From the NCBI GenBank assembly GCA_019635795.1, contig JAHBYV010000017.1, forward strand, positions 20,182-84,181: a stretch of 64,000 nt of DNA, read 5' to 3'. Source of the DNA: Rhizobiaceae bacterium (GTDB taxonomy: Bacteria > Pseudomonadota > Alphaproteobacteria > Rhizobiales > Rhizobiaceae). The translations under genes were made by a program, and so were the position numbers. The notes under the pieces are model-generated. The model saw nothing but the letters and a program-made list of their open reading frames with translations. It was not told the DNA's origin and made no database searches. Positions 57,339 through 64,000 of this stretch are shown here, one piece after another (position 1 is the stretch's first letter; each line of letters begins with the position of its first letter).

Positions 57339-59906
57339 ATGGACGTCGTAGTCGTCGAATCGCCTGCAAAGGCAAAGACAATCAACAAGTATCTGGGCCG
57401 CAATTTCAAAGTGCTGGCCTCGTTTGGCCACGTGCGCGATTTGCCCGCGAAGGACGGATCAGTCCGTCCTGATGAGGATTTTGCGATGTCGTGGTCGGTC
57501 GACACAGCTTCAAGCAAACGATTGACCGATATAGCCAAGGCGCTGAAAGAGGCAGACGGCCTTATTCTCGCAACCGACCCTGATCGCGAGGGAGAGGCTA
57601 TTTCCTGGCATGTGCTCGAAGTGCTGCGCCAGAAAAAGGTGCTGAAGGACAAGCCGGTCAGTCGAGTGGTGTTTAACGCCATCACGAAGCAATCCGTGCT
57701 CGACGCGATGGCCAACCCTCGTCAGATCGACGCACCATTGGTTGAAGCATATCTCGCGCGTCGCGCGCTCGACTATCTGGTCGGTTTCACCCTATCCCCG
57801 GTCCTGTGGCGCAAACTGCCGGGCGCGCGTTCTGCGGGCCGCGTTCAGTCCGTTGCCCTGCGTCTGGTCTGCGACCGCGAATCGGAAATCGAGAGATTTG
57901 TGCGGGAGGAGTACTGGCAGATTGCTGCGCTCCTGCGCACTCCGCGTGCTGAAACTTTCGAGGCACGGCTGACCGATTTTGAAGGGAAAAAACTTCAGAA
58001 GCTTGATATCAAGAATCGTGCGCAGGCAGATGATATCAAAGCCATGCTCGAAGGCGCCTCATTCAAGGCGATCTCTGTTGAGGCGAAGCCAACCCGACGC
58101 AACCCCGGCCCTCCATTTACAACGTCCACCCTTCAACAGGCTGCGTCGTCACGCCTCGGCTTTTCGGCAAGCCGCACGATGCAAGTTGCACAGCGGCTTT
58201 ATGAAGGCCTGGACATTGGTGGCGAGACAGCGGGCCTGATCACCTATATGCGTACCGATGGCGTACAAATGGCTCCGGAAGCCATTGAAGGTGCGCGAAA
58301 CACGATTGCACATGAATTCGGGGCCAAATACCTGCCCGAAAAGCCGCGATATTATGCAAACAAGGCGAAGAACGCGCAAGAAGCGCACGAGGCGATCAGA
58401 CCAACCGACTTTTCAAGATTGCCGCAGGACGTGAAGAAATATCTCGATGCCGATCAGGCACGGCTCTACGAGATGATCTGGAAGCGCGCAGTAGCCAGCC
58501 AGATGCAGCCAGCGGAAATTGAACGGACAACAGTCGAGATTGAGGCGCATGACGCTTCGCGCTCTGCCAAGCTTCGCGCCGTCGGTTCCGTAATTCGTTT
58601 TGATGGCTTCATCGCAGCTTATGCCGAGGTAAAGGACGAAGACGCAGAGGACGAGGACAGCAAGCGCCTGCCCGAGATCCGTTCCGGTGAAGCGCTGGAT
58701 AAGGAAGCGATTAACGCAACCGAACATTCAACCGAACCGCCTCCGCGCTATTCGGAAGCCTCTTTGATCAAAAAGATGGAAGAGTTGGGCATTGGCCGTC
58801 CTTCGACCTATGCAGCCACTCTTAAAACGCTCGAGGATCGCGAATATGTCGTGATCGACAAGCGCAGGCTTGTTCCGCATTCACGCGGGAGAATCGTCAC
58901 AGCCTTCCTTGAAAGCTTCTTCGAAAAATACGTTGAGTATGACTTCACAGCGGATCTTGAAGAGAAGCTGGATGAAATTTCAGACGGCAAGTTGGCCTAT
59001 AAGTCCGTACTACGGGATTTCTGGAACGACTTCTCCGCTGCCGTCGAGAGCATCAAGGAACTGCGCGTTACTGACGTGCTCAATGCGCTCAACGACGACC
59101 TCGCACCTCTGCTGTTTCCGGCACGTGAGGACGGCAGCGACCCGCGTACCTGCCCGAAATGTGGCAATGGCGCGCTTTCGCTCAAATTGGGCCGGTATGG
59201 TGCCTTCGTGGGGTGCTCGAACTACCCTGAGTGCGGGTACACACGCCAACTTGGCGACAGCAACTCGGCGAATGGAGAGGCGGAATCGGCGGAGGAAGGG
59301 AACAAGGTTCTGGGAACCGATCCCTACACCAATGAAGAGATCACCCTTCGGTCGGGGCGTTTTGGTCCGTATGTACAGCGCGGCGAAGGCAAGGAAGCAA
59401 AGCGCGCCAGCCTCCCCAAAGGCTGGACTGCAGCATCAGTTGACCACGAAAAAGCGCTCGCTCTTCTTTCCCTACCACGTGATGTCGGCAAACATCCGGA
59501 AAGCGGAAAGATGATCTCCGCTGGCATCGGACGTTACGGACCTTTCATTCTTCATGATGGCACATATGCCAACCTTGAAAGCGTCGAGGATGTGTTTTCG
59601 GTTGGCCTCAACCGAGCGGTGTCGGTGCTTGCCGAAAAGCAGCAAAAGGGCCCGCGCGCGCGCAGCGGCACGCCCACTGCCCTGAAAGATCTCGGAGAGC
59701 ATCCGGACGGCGGCGGAAATATCACCGTGCGCGACGGTCGATATGGCCCTTATGTGAATTTCGGTAAAATCAACGCGACTTTGCCTAAGGGTAAGGACCC
59801 GGCATCGGTCACGCTCGAAGAGGCGCTTGAATTGATTGCCGCAAAGGCGGAAAAAGATGCTGCGGGCGGCGGCAAGAAGCCGGCCAGACGCGGAAAGAAG
59901 GCTTAG
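57339..59906 (+). CDS. topA: DNA topoisomerase I
   Basis: Type IA enzyme relaxing negative supercoils. The product is 855 aa. Toprim domain at the N-terminus (VVVESPAKAKTINKYLG, then ATDPDREGEAISWH with acidic residues). The active-site tyrosine is in GLITYMRTDGVQMAPEAI; SARSAGRVQSVALRLV-like text, reading GARSAGRVQSVALRLV, is also present. The C-terminus carries one zinc ribbon (CPKCGNGALSLKLGRYGAFVGCSNYPECGY) followed by three short GRYGPFI-type repeats and a Lys-rich end. E. coli has more zinc ribbons; this layout is the alphaproteobacterial one. Confidence 0.97.
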   Translation: MDVVVVESPAKAKTINKYLGRNFKVLASFGHVRDLPAKDGSVRPDEDFAMSWSVDTASSKRLTDIAKALKEADGLILATDPDREGEAISWHVLEVLRQKKVLKDKPVSRVVFNAITKQSVLDAMANPRQIDAPLVEAYLARRALDYLVGFTLSPVLWRKLPGARSAGRVQSVALRLVCDRESEIERFVREEYWQIAALLRTPRAETFEARLTDFEGKKLQKLDIKNRAQADDIKAMLEGASFKAISVEAKPTRRNPGPPFTTSTLQQAASSRLGFSASRTMQVAQRLYEGLDIGGETAGLITYMRTDGVQMAPEAIEGARNTIAHEFGAKYLPEKPRYYANKAKNAQEAHEAIRPTDFSRLPQDVKKYLDADQARLYEMIWKRAVASQMQPAEIERTTVEIEAHDASRSAKLRAVGSVIRFDGFIAAYAEVKDEDAEDEDSKRLPEIRSGEALDKEAINATEHSTEPPPRYSEASLIKKMEELGIGRPSTYAATLKTLEDREYVVIDKRRLVPHSRGRIVTAFLESFFEKYVEYDFTADLEEKLDEISDGKLAYKSVLRDFWNDFSAAVESIKELRVTDVLNALNDDLAPLLFPAREDGSDPRTCPKCGNGALSLKLGRYGAFVGCSNYPECGYTRQLGDSNSANGEAESAEEGNKVLGTDPYTNEEITLRSGRFGPYVQRGEGKEAKRASLPKGWTAASVDHEKALALLSLPRDVGKHPESGKMISAGIGRYGPFILHDGTYANLESVEDVFSVGLNRAVSVLAEKQQKGPRARSGTPTALKDLGEHPDGGGNITVRDGRYGPYVNFGKINATLPKGKDPASVTLEEALELIAAKAEKDAAGGGKKPARRGKKA

Positions 59907-59907
59907 A

Positions 59908-62202
59908 TTGGCGAGGCGAATACCGGGTTCGAAGAAAGGCGGCGGCAGTTCCAGCTTGCCCGCTGAGGGGTTTCGTCCCTCACGCGAAGATATTCTGACG
60001 TTCATCACAGAGAATCCGGACCAATCCGGCAAGCGCGAAATTGCCAAAGCGTTCTCACTGAAGGGTGAAGCGCGCATCTGGCTAAAGGATTTGCTGCGTG
60101 AATTGCAGGATGAGGGGTTGCTGCAAAAGCAGCGCAAACGGCTAATTCGACCCGGAGCACTGCCCCATGTGACGGTGCTGGATATTTTTGGCCGCGACTC
60201 AGATGGCAGCCTCATTGCGCGCCCAGCCGAAGCCACGGAGTTTGACCGCGATCTGACCGTACTGATCAGAACGCAGCGTGCGGGGCCGTCAGCCGGCATT
60301 GGCGATCGCGTGCTGGCAAAAACATTCCCGTCAGATGTTGCCAGCGGGCCGCCCTATACGGCACGAATCATAAAGGTATTTGAACACCGGCGTGAAACCG
60401 TGCTTGGCGTGTTCCGAACCGCAAGCGACGGAACCCTTCGGATTGTTCCGGTAGAGCGACGCCAGCCGGAGTTGGTCGTTGAGCCGGAGTTTCGTGGAGA
60501 TGCGAAGGATGGGGATCTGGTCGAAGTCGATCAGGCGCGCGAAACACGATACGGACTTCCGCGCGGCAGGGTTCGCGCAGTGCTTGGGTCCCTGACCTCT
60601 GAAAAAGCGGTCTCGATGATCGCAATTCATGCGCATGAGATCCCGCATATTTTTCCGCCCGAAGTTCTTTCCGAGGCCGAGAAAATACAAGCTGTCGGCC
60701 TGGAAGGGCGTGAAGATTGGCGAAGCGTTCCACTCATAACAATCGACCCGGCGGATGCCAAAGATCATGACGACGCTGTTTTTGCGGAGCCCGATACCGA
60801 TGAAACGAACATCGGCGGCTATATTGTTACGGTCGCGATTGCCGATGTCGCGGCATATGTGAGGCCGGGTTCAGCCCTCGACCGCGAAGCACTCAAGCGC
60901 GGCAATTCGGTCTACTTTCCAGATCGCGTCGTCCCGATGCTGCCAGAGCGCTTATCCAATGATCTTTGTTCGCTGAAAGAAGGGCAAGACAGGCCAGCGA
61001 TGGCTGTAAGAATGGCGTTCTCCGCGGATGGTCGGAAATTGCGCCATAGCTTCCATCGCATCACGATGCGCTCAGCCGCAAAGCTGGCCTACCCGCAGGC
61101 ACAGGCGGCCGTTGACGGAGCGCCGGATGACAAGACGCGCGGCATACTGGACACCGTTCTCAATCCTCTTTGGGCCGCATACGCGATACTCAAACGGGGG
61201 CGCGACGCGCGCGAGCCGCTTGAGCTGGACCTTCCCGAACGGAAAATACTGCTTAAAGCAGACGGGACAGTTGATCGCGTTGTGACGCCTGAACGTCTCG
61301 ACGCGCATAAGCTCATTGAGGAGTTCATGATTCAGGCCAATGTTTGCGCGGCTGAATCATTGGAGCGAAAGAGCCAATCGCTCATCTATCGCATCCATGA
61401 CGGGCCATCGCTTGCGAAGCAGGAATCATTGCGTGAATTCTTGCATACAATCGGCATGTCGCTCGCAAGAGGTGCCGAACTTCGTCCGACCCAGATCAAT
61501 AAAATACTGGCAGGGGTCCACGGTCAGGACAATGAAACGCTCGTGAATGAGGTCGTTCTTCGTTCGCAAAGCCAAGCCGAATACTCACCGGATAATATCG
61601 GACATTTCGGACTCAATCTCAGGCGCTACGCGCACTTTACCTCGCCGATCCGCCGCTATGCGGACCTCATTGTTCATCGCGCGCTCATTGGCGCATTGCG
61701 GCTGGGTTCAGGCGGCATCACGCCTGATGAAGAAGCGCAGCTTGAGGAAATTTCCGCTCTGATATCCGCGACTGAACGCCGCGCAATGGCGGCGGAGCGC
61801 GACACTGTGGATCGCCTCATTGCGATCTATCTATCTGAAAGAATTGGTGAAAGCTTCGAGGGTCGTATCTCTGGAGTTACCAAGGCGGGACTATTTGTCC
61901 AATTGCCAGAGTTTGGTGCAGATGGATTTGTTCCCATATCTACGCTGGGCGATGATTATTACCATTTCGATGAAGGTGCGAGAGCACTTTACGGAGAGCG
62001 GTCAGGCAAAGGGTTCCGTCTGGCTGATACGGTACAGGTGCGGCTGGTTGAAAATGCCCCGTTGGCGGGGTCAATGCGCTTCGAAATGCTGAGCGAGCCC
62101 GCTCCTCTTCCCGGAGGGCGGAAATCGTTTCACAAATCCAGGCGTAGCAAGCAAGCGCGGCAAAGGGCTTCCCAGCCCCGAGGACCGCGGCGCAGGAGAT
62201 GA
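59908..62202 (+). CDS. rnr: Ribonuclease R
   Basis: 3'-5' exoribonuclease of the RNB family that degrades structured RNA. 764 aa from the TTG at 59908 (LARRIPGSKKGGG), with GAAGG 6 bases before, right after the topA stop; an in-frame start 24 codons earlier would overlap topA. Parts: a helix-turn-helix-like N-terminal domain, cold-shock domains, RNB with AKDHDDAVFAEPDTD metal-binding Asp cluster and HFTSPIRRYADLIVHRALIG, an S1 domain (GRISGVTKAGLFVQLPEFGADG), and a basic tail (SFHKSRRSKQARQRAS). Confidence 0.94.
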   Translation: MARRIPGSKKGGGSSSLPAEGFRPSREDILTFITENPDQSGKREIAKAFSLKGEARIWLKDLLRELQDEGLLQKQRKRLIRPGALPHVTVLDIFGRDSDGSLIARPAEATEFDRDLTVLIRTQRAGPSAGIGDRVLAKTFPSDVASGPPYTARIIKVFEHRRETVLGVFRTASDGTLRIVPVERRQPELVVEPEFRGDAKDGDLVEVDQARETRYGLPRGRVRAVLGSLTSEKAVSMIAIHAHEIPHIFPPEVLSEAEKIQAVGLEGREDWRSVPLITIDPADAKDHDDAVFAEPDTDETNIGGYIVTVAIADVAAYVRPGSALDREALKRGNSVYFPDRVVPMLPERLSNDLCSLKEGQDRPAMAVRMAFSADGRKLRHSFHRITMRSAAKLAYPQAQAAVDGAPDDKTRGILDTVLNPLWAAYAILKRGRDAREPLELDLPERKILLKADGTVDRVVTPERLDAHKLIEEFMIQANVCAAESLERKSQSLIYRIHDGPSLAKQESLREFLHTIGMSLARGAELRPTQINKILAGVHGQDNETLVNEVVLRSQSQAEYSPDNIGHFGLNLRRYAHFTSPIRRYADLIVHRALIGALRLGSGGITPDEEAQLEEISALISATERRAMAAERDTVDRLIAIYLSERIGESFEGRISGVTKAGLFVQLPEFGADGFVPISTLGDDYYHFDEGARALYGERSGKGFRLADTVQVRLVENAPLAGSMRFEMLSEPAPLPGGRKSFHKSRRSKQARQRASQPRGPRRRR

Positions 62203-62204
62203 AG

Positions 62205-62675
62205 ATGGCGGATCAAGGGGTCTCGGCTGGTCAGGTTTATGGCAGCGAAAGCGGTACAGGGCGCCCACAACGTTCCCTCATGGACGCTGTCAAACGCGGC
62301 ATTCGTGGGCGTTGCCCGCATTGCGGCGAAGGGAAGTTGTTCCGCGCCTATACAAAAACCGTCGATCAGTGCGATGCCTGCGGCGAGGAGATTTTCCATC
62401 ACCGCGCAGATGACCTGCCCGCATATCTGGTAATCACAGTCGTGGGCCACATCGTGCTGACGCTGTTTCTCGCTGCGGAAATCTGGTTTAGCTGGACGAG
62501 TTGGCAGCATCTTTCGGTCTGGGTGCCGATCACCCTGCTGATGTCGCTGGCCATGCTTCAACCGGCTAAAGGCGCTGTCGTCGGAATTCAATGGGCAAAT
62601 TATATGCACGGGTTCGGTGGAAACCACGAGGAACTCGACACCCATCCAGAATTGTCCGATAGCGTGGTAAAATAA
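62205..62675 (+). CDS. DUF983 membrane protein with zinc-ribbon-like motif
   Basis: 156 aa. Start at the ATG at 62205: AGGAG lies 6 bases upstream, while an ATG at 62199 would overlap it. Features: CPHCGEGKLFRAY and VDQCDACGEEIFHHR (two CxxC pairs, probably Zn-binding), then two membrane helices (AYLVITVVGHIVLTLFLAAEI, and VPITLLMSLAMLQPAKGA). Unknown function; genes of this family often sit by rnr or NUDIX genes. Directly follows rnr. Confidence 0.9.
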   Translation: MADQGVSAGQVYGSESGTGRPQRSLMDAVKRGIRGRCPHCGEGKLFRAYTKTVDQCDACGEEIFHHRADDLPAYLVITVVGHIVLTLFLAAEIWFSWTSWQHLSVWVPITLLMSLAMLQPAKGAVVGIQWANYMHGFGGNHEELDTHPELSDSVVK

Positions 62676-62681
62676 TACCTC

Positions 62682-62712
62682 AAAATCAACTTGCTGATTT
62701 TATTATTCTTTT
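62682..62712 (+). terminator. Weak AT-rich hairpin after DUF983 gene
   Basis: AAAATCA (62682-62688), 6-base loop, TGATTTT (62695-62701), then ATTATTCTTTTTT. The stem has one G-C equivalent only, so it is weak, but the T run is good. Confidence 0.5.
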
Positions 62713-62737
62713 TTGATCACGCAGCCATATGGTATTG

Positions 62738-62766
62738 TTGACGCGGGGAAGGTGCTGATTTATAAG
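62738..62766 (+). promoter_or_regulatory. Sigma70-type promoter of rplM-rpsI
   Basis: TTGACG, 17-bp spacer, TATAAG. An excellent match 117 bp upstream of the rplM start. Confidence 0.75.
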
Positions 62767-62851
62767 CGCGCTCGTGGATTGCGGCTTTCTGGCCGCAGTT
62801 TTCATTATTGGCGATCGACAATGCCGGAGCCAATGCAAGCAACAAGAAACG

Positions 62852-62865
62852 CCCTCACACGAGGG
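62852..62865 (+). promoter_or_regulatory. Small hairpin in the L13 leader
   Basis: CCCTC-ACAC-GAGGG, 17 bp before the rplM start codon. It may take part in L13 autoregulation, known for this operon in E. coli. Sequence alone cannot confirm it. Confidence 0.4.
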
Positions 62866-62882
62866 TCTTACAGGAAACAACC

Positions 62883-63344
62883 ATGACAACCTTTTCGCAA
62901 AAGCCTGCGGAAGTGGTGAAGAAGTGGGTGGTAATCGACGCCGAAGGTCTCGTCGTCGGTCGTCTCGCCTCCATCGTCGCCAACCGCCTGCGTGGCAAGC
63001 ACAAACCAACCTTCACGCCTCACGTCGATGATGGTGACAACGTTATTGTCATCAATGCTGAGAAAGTGGCGCTTACCGGCAAGAAGTACACCGACAAGAT
63101 GTATTACTGGCACACAGGCCATCCCGGCGGCATCAAGGAACGCACCGCGCGTCAGCTTCTGGAAGGCCGGTTCCCTGAGCGCGTCATCGAAAAGGCTGTT
63201 GAACGCATGATTCCGCGCGGCCCGCTCGGCCGTCGCCAGATGAAGAACCTTCGCGTCTATGCCGGTGCTGCGCACCCGCACGAGGCCCAGCAGCCCGAAA
63301 CGCTGGACATCGGCGCGATGAACTCCAAGAACAAGAGGGCTTAA
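62883..63344 (+). CDS. rplM: 50S ribosomal protein L13
   Basis: 153 aa. Start at [20 protein letters not shown], where L13 proteins begin. Motifs: [60 protein letters not shown], and [27 protein letters not shown] upstream. A longer in-frame start at 62808 is rejected because it adds a stretch unlike the family. First gene of rplM-rpsI, 2 bp before rpsI. Confidence 0.97.
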   Translation: MTTFSQKPAEVVKKWVVIDAEGLVVGRLASIVANRLRGKHKPTFTPHVDDGDNVIVINAEKVALTGKKYTDKMYYWHTGHPGGIKERTARQLLEGRFPERVIEKAVERMIPRGPLGRRQMKNLRVYAGAAHPHEAQQPETLDIGAMNSKNKRA

Positions 63345-63346
63345 CA

Positions 63347-63823
63347 ATGGCCGAACTCAGCTCCCTCGCCGAACTCGGCACGGTTGCAGCCGCACAGCAG
63401 CCAGCGGCTCCGGTACACGTCCAGAAGCTGGACAAGCAAGGCCGCGCCTATGCGACCGGCAAGCGTAAGGATGCGATTGCTCGCGTTTGGGTAAAGCCCG
63501 GCTCTGGCAAGATCATTGTGAACGAGAAGGAATTCTCTTCCTATTTCGCACGTCCGGTGCTTCAGATGATCCTTAACCAGCCGCTCGTCGCATCGAACCG
63601 GGTTGGCCAGTTTGACATCGTCGCTACAGTCAAGGGCGGCGGCCTTTCCGGCCAGGCTGGCGCGGTTCGTCACGGCATTTCCAAGGCATTGACCTATTAC
63701 GAACCTGCACTTCGCGGCGTGCTCAAGAAGGGTGGTTTCCTCACCCGTGACAGCCGTACTGTTGAACGTAAGAAGTACGGTAAAGCGAAAGCCCGCCGCA
63801 GCTTCCAGTTCTCGAAGCGCTAA
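63347..63823 (+). CDS. rpsI: 30S ribosomal protein S9
   Basis: 158 aa, with an N-terminal alphaproteobacterial extension before the core that starts around [20 protein letters not shown]. Other motifs are [21 protein letters not shown], and [20 protein letters not shown] with the terminal SFQFSKR tail that reaches the P-site. It ends with a strong terminator. Confidence 0.97.
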   Translation: MAELSSLAELGTVAAAQQPAAPVHVQKLDKQGRAYATGKRKDAIARVWVKPGSGKIIVNEKEFSSYFARPVLQMILNQPLVASNRVGQFDIVATVKGGGLSGQAGAVRHGISKALTYYEPALRGVLKKGGFLTRDSRTVERKKYGKAKARRSFQFSKR

Positions 63824-63844
63824 AACGCCATTTCGCATTCAAAG

Positions 63845-63873
63845 AAAAAGGCCGCTTCTGCGGCCTTTTTTTT
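63845..63873. terminator. Strong terminator after rpsI
   Basis: AAAAAGGCCGC, TTCT loop, GCGGCCTTTTT followed by T's: an 11-bp stem with a U-run, 22 bp after the rpsI stop. The A-run on the other side makes it possibly bidirectional. Confidence 0.92.
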
Positions 63874-63895
63874 ATTTGGTCAGGATAGTCTGCAT

Positions 63896-64000
63896 TCAGT
63901 TGAGACTGGAAAGCAAAATGGCCATCGATTTCTCGGCGGCCAAGTTGATCACGCTGCTTGCAAAGTTGAACAGATTATTACGCTTCTGTTTTCCCGAATG
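63896..64000. other. Window-edge region with two competing open frames
   Basis: Plus strand: an ATG at 63918 with GGAAAG before it opens MAIDFSAAKLITLLAKLNRL and onward to the edge. Minus strand: the edge to a TGA at 63896 is open and reads NLFNFASSVINLAAEKSMAI towards the stop. A facing gene is plausible because the bidirectional terminator separates it from rpsI, but neither frame can be chosen from 100 bp. Confidence 0.3.

Noticed and set aside
59472-60299. Reverse 275-codon frame spanning the topA-rnr junction
   Set aside because: Antisense overlap of two conserved genes; no recognisable domain.
62808-62882. Longer rplM start
   Set aside because: The 25 extra residues are unlike L13 and cover the leader hairpin; the later ATG has a good ribosome-binding site.
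1-64000. tRNA, rRNA, integrase, transposase or prophage genes
   Set aside because: I looked in intergenic gaps and found no cloverleaf-like sequence, attachment repeat or related frame; a tRNAscan run would be needed to exclude tRNA genes fully.

Overview
The window is a chromosomal segment of an alphaproteobacterium of the order Hyphomicrobiales (Rhizobiales). Gene content and order resemble Brucellaceae (Brucella, Ochrobactrum, Pseudochrobactrum) or a close relative. The grounds are the runs tpiA/ppiD-trpD-trpC-moaC-moeA-lexA, gltA next to lpxB-lpxI-lpxA-fabZ-lpxD-bamA-rseP-cdsA-uppS-frr-pyrH-tsf-rpsB, an EipB-type (DUF1849) periplasmic protein, an alphaproteobacterial GAAC-N7-GAAC SOS box before lexA, and CtrA-like TTAA-N7-TTAA sites. 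I saw no insertion sequence, prophage, CRISPR array, rRNA or tRNA. Coding density is high, and most of the window is core housekeeping sequence.

Layout. 1-7.05 kb: tpiA (cut by the window edge) diverges from ppiD-trpD-trpC-moaC-moeA, followed by LexA with its own SOS operator. 7.05-15.4 kb: a terminator, a 470-bp AT-rich gap and one 7.7-kb gene for a 2574-residue cysteine-free secreted adhesin. The adhesin has a BapA-like prefix, ten Ig-like domains, two complete seven-blade FG-GAP propellers and two RTX-like segments, arranged as a roughly 3.03-kb tandem duplication. This is the clearest accessory element in the window. 15.4-20.7 kb: comEC (reverse), gltX and gltA. 20.7-34.9 kb: a long reverse-strand envelope and translation cluster, from rpsB and tsf down through phospholipid precursor, undecaprenyl-PP, BamA and lipid A genes, with eipB upstream. 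The dxr gene that lies between frr and uppS in E. coli, and the skp gene between bamA and lpxD, are absent from those slots.

35-46 kb: RidA-like, glycerophosphodiesterase, DUF482 N-acyltransferase and HIT genes; an AzlCD exporter; clpS-clpA; a D-Ala-D-Ala carboxypeptidase with a SPOR domain; two small or uncharacterised genes (one DUF1489); and sdaA. 46-57 kb: a YdcF protein; gatC-GNAT-gatA; a UPF0173 hydrolase; ruvX; a small membrane protein with a CtrA-like site; an AidB-like acyl-CoA dehydrogenase; pyrB with a dihydroorotase-like gene that has lost its metal ligands (PyrX type); plsY; dprA. 57-64 kb: topA, rnr, a DUF983 gene, and rplM-rpsI with a good sigma70 promoter and a strong terminator.

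Functional links: LpxI/A/B/D and FabZ make lipid A precursors and BamA inserts outer-membrane proteins. CdsA and PlsY feed phospholipids, and UppS feeds peptidoglycan and O-antigen carriers. ClpS-ClpA form the N-end-rule protease front end. GltX with GatCA points to tRNA-dependent amidation. LexA, RuvX, DprA, ComEC, TopA and the AidB-like protein relate to DNA maintenance. Several starts are not ATG; I set them from ribosome-binding sites and family starts, and each choice is noted in its entry.
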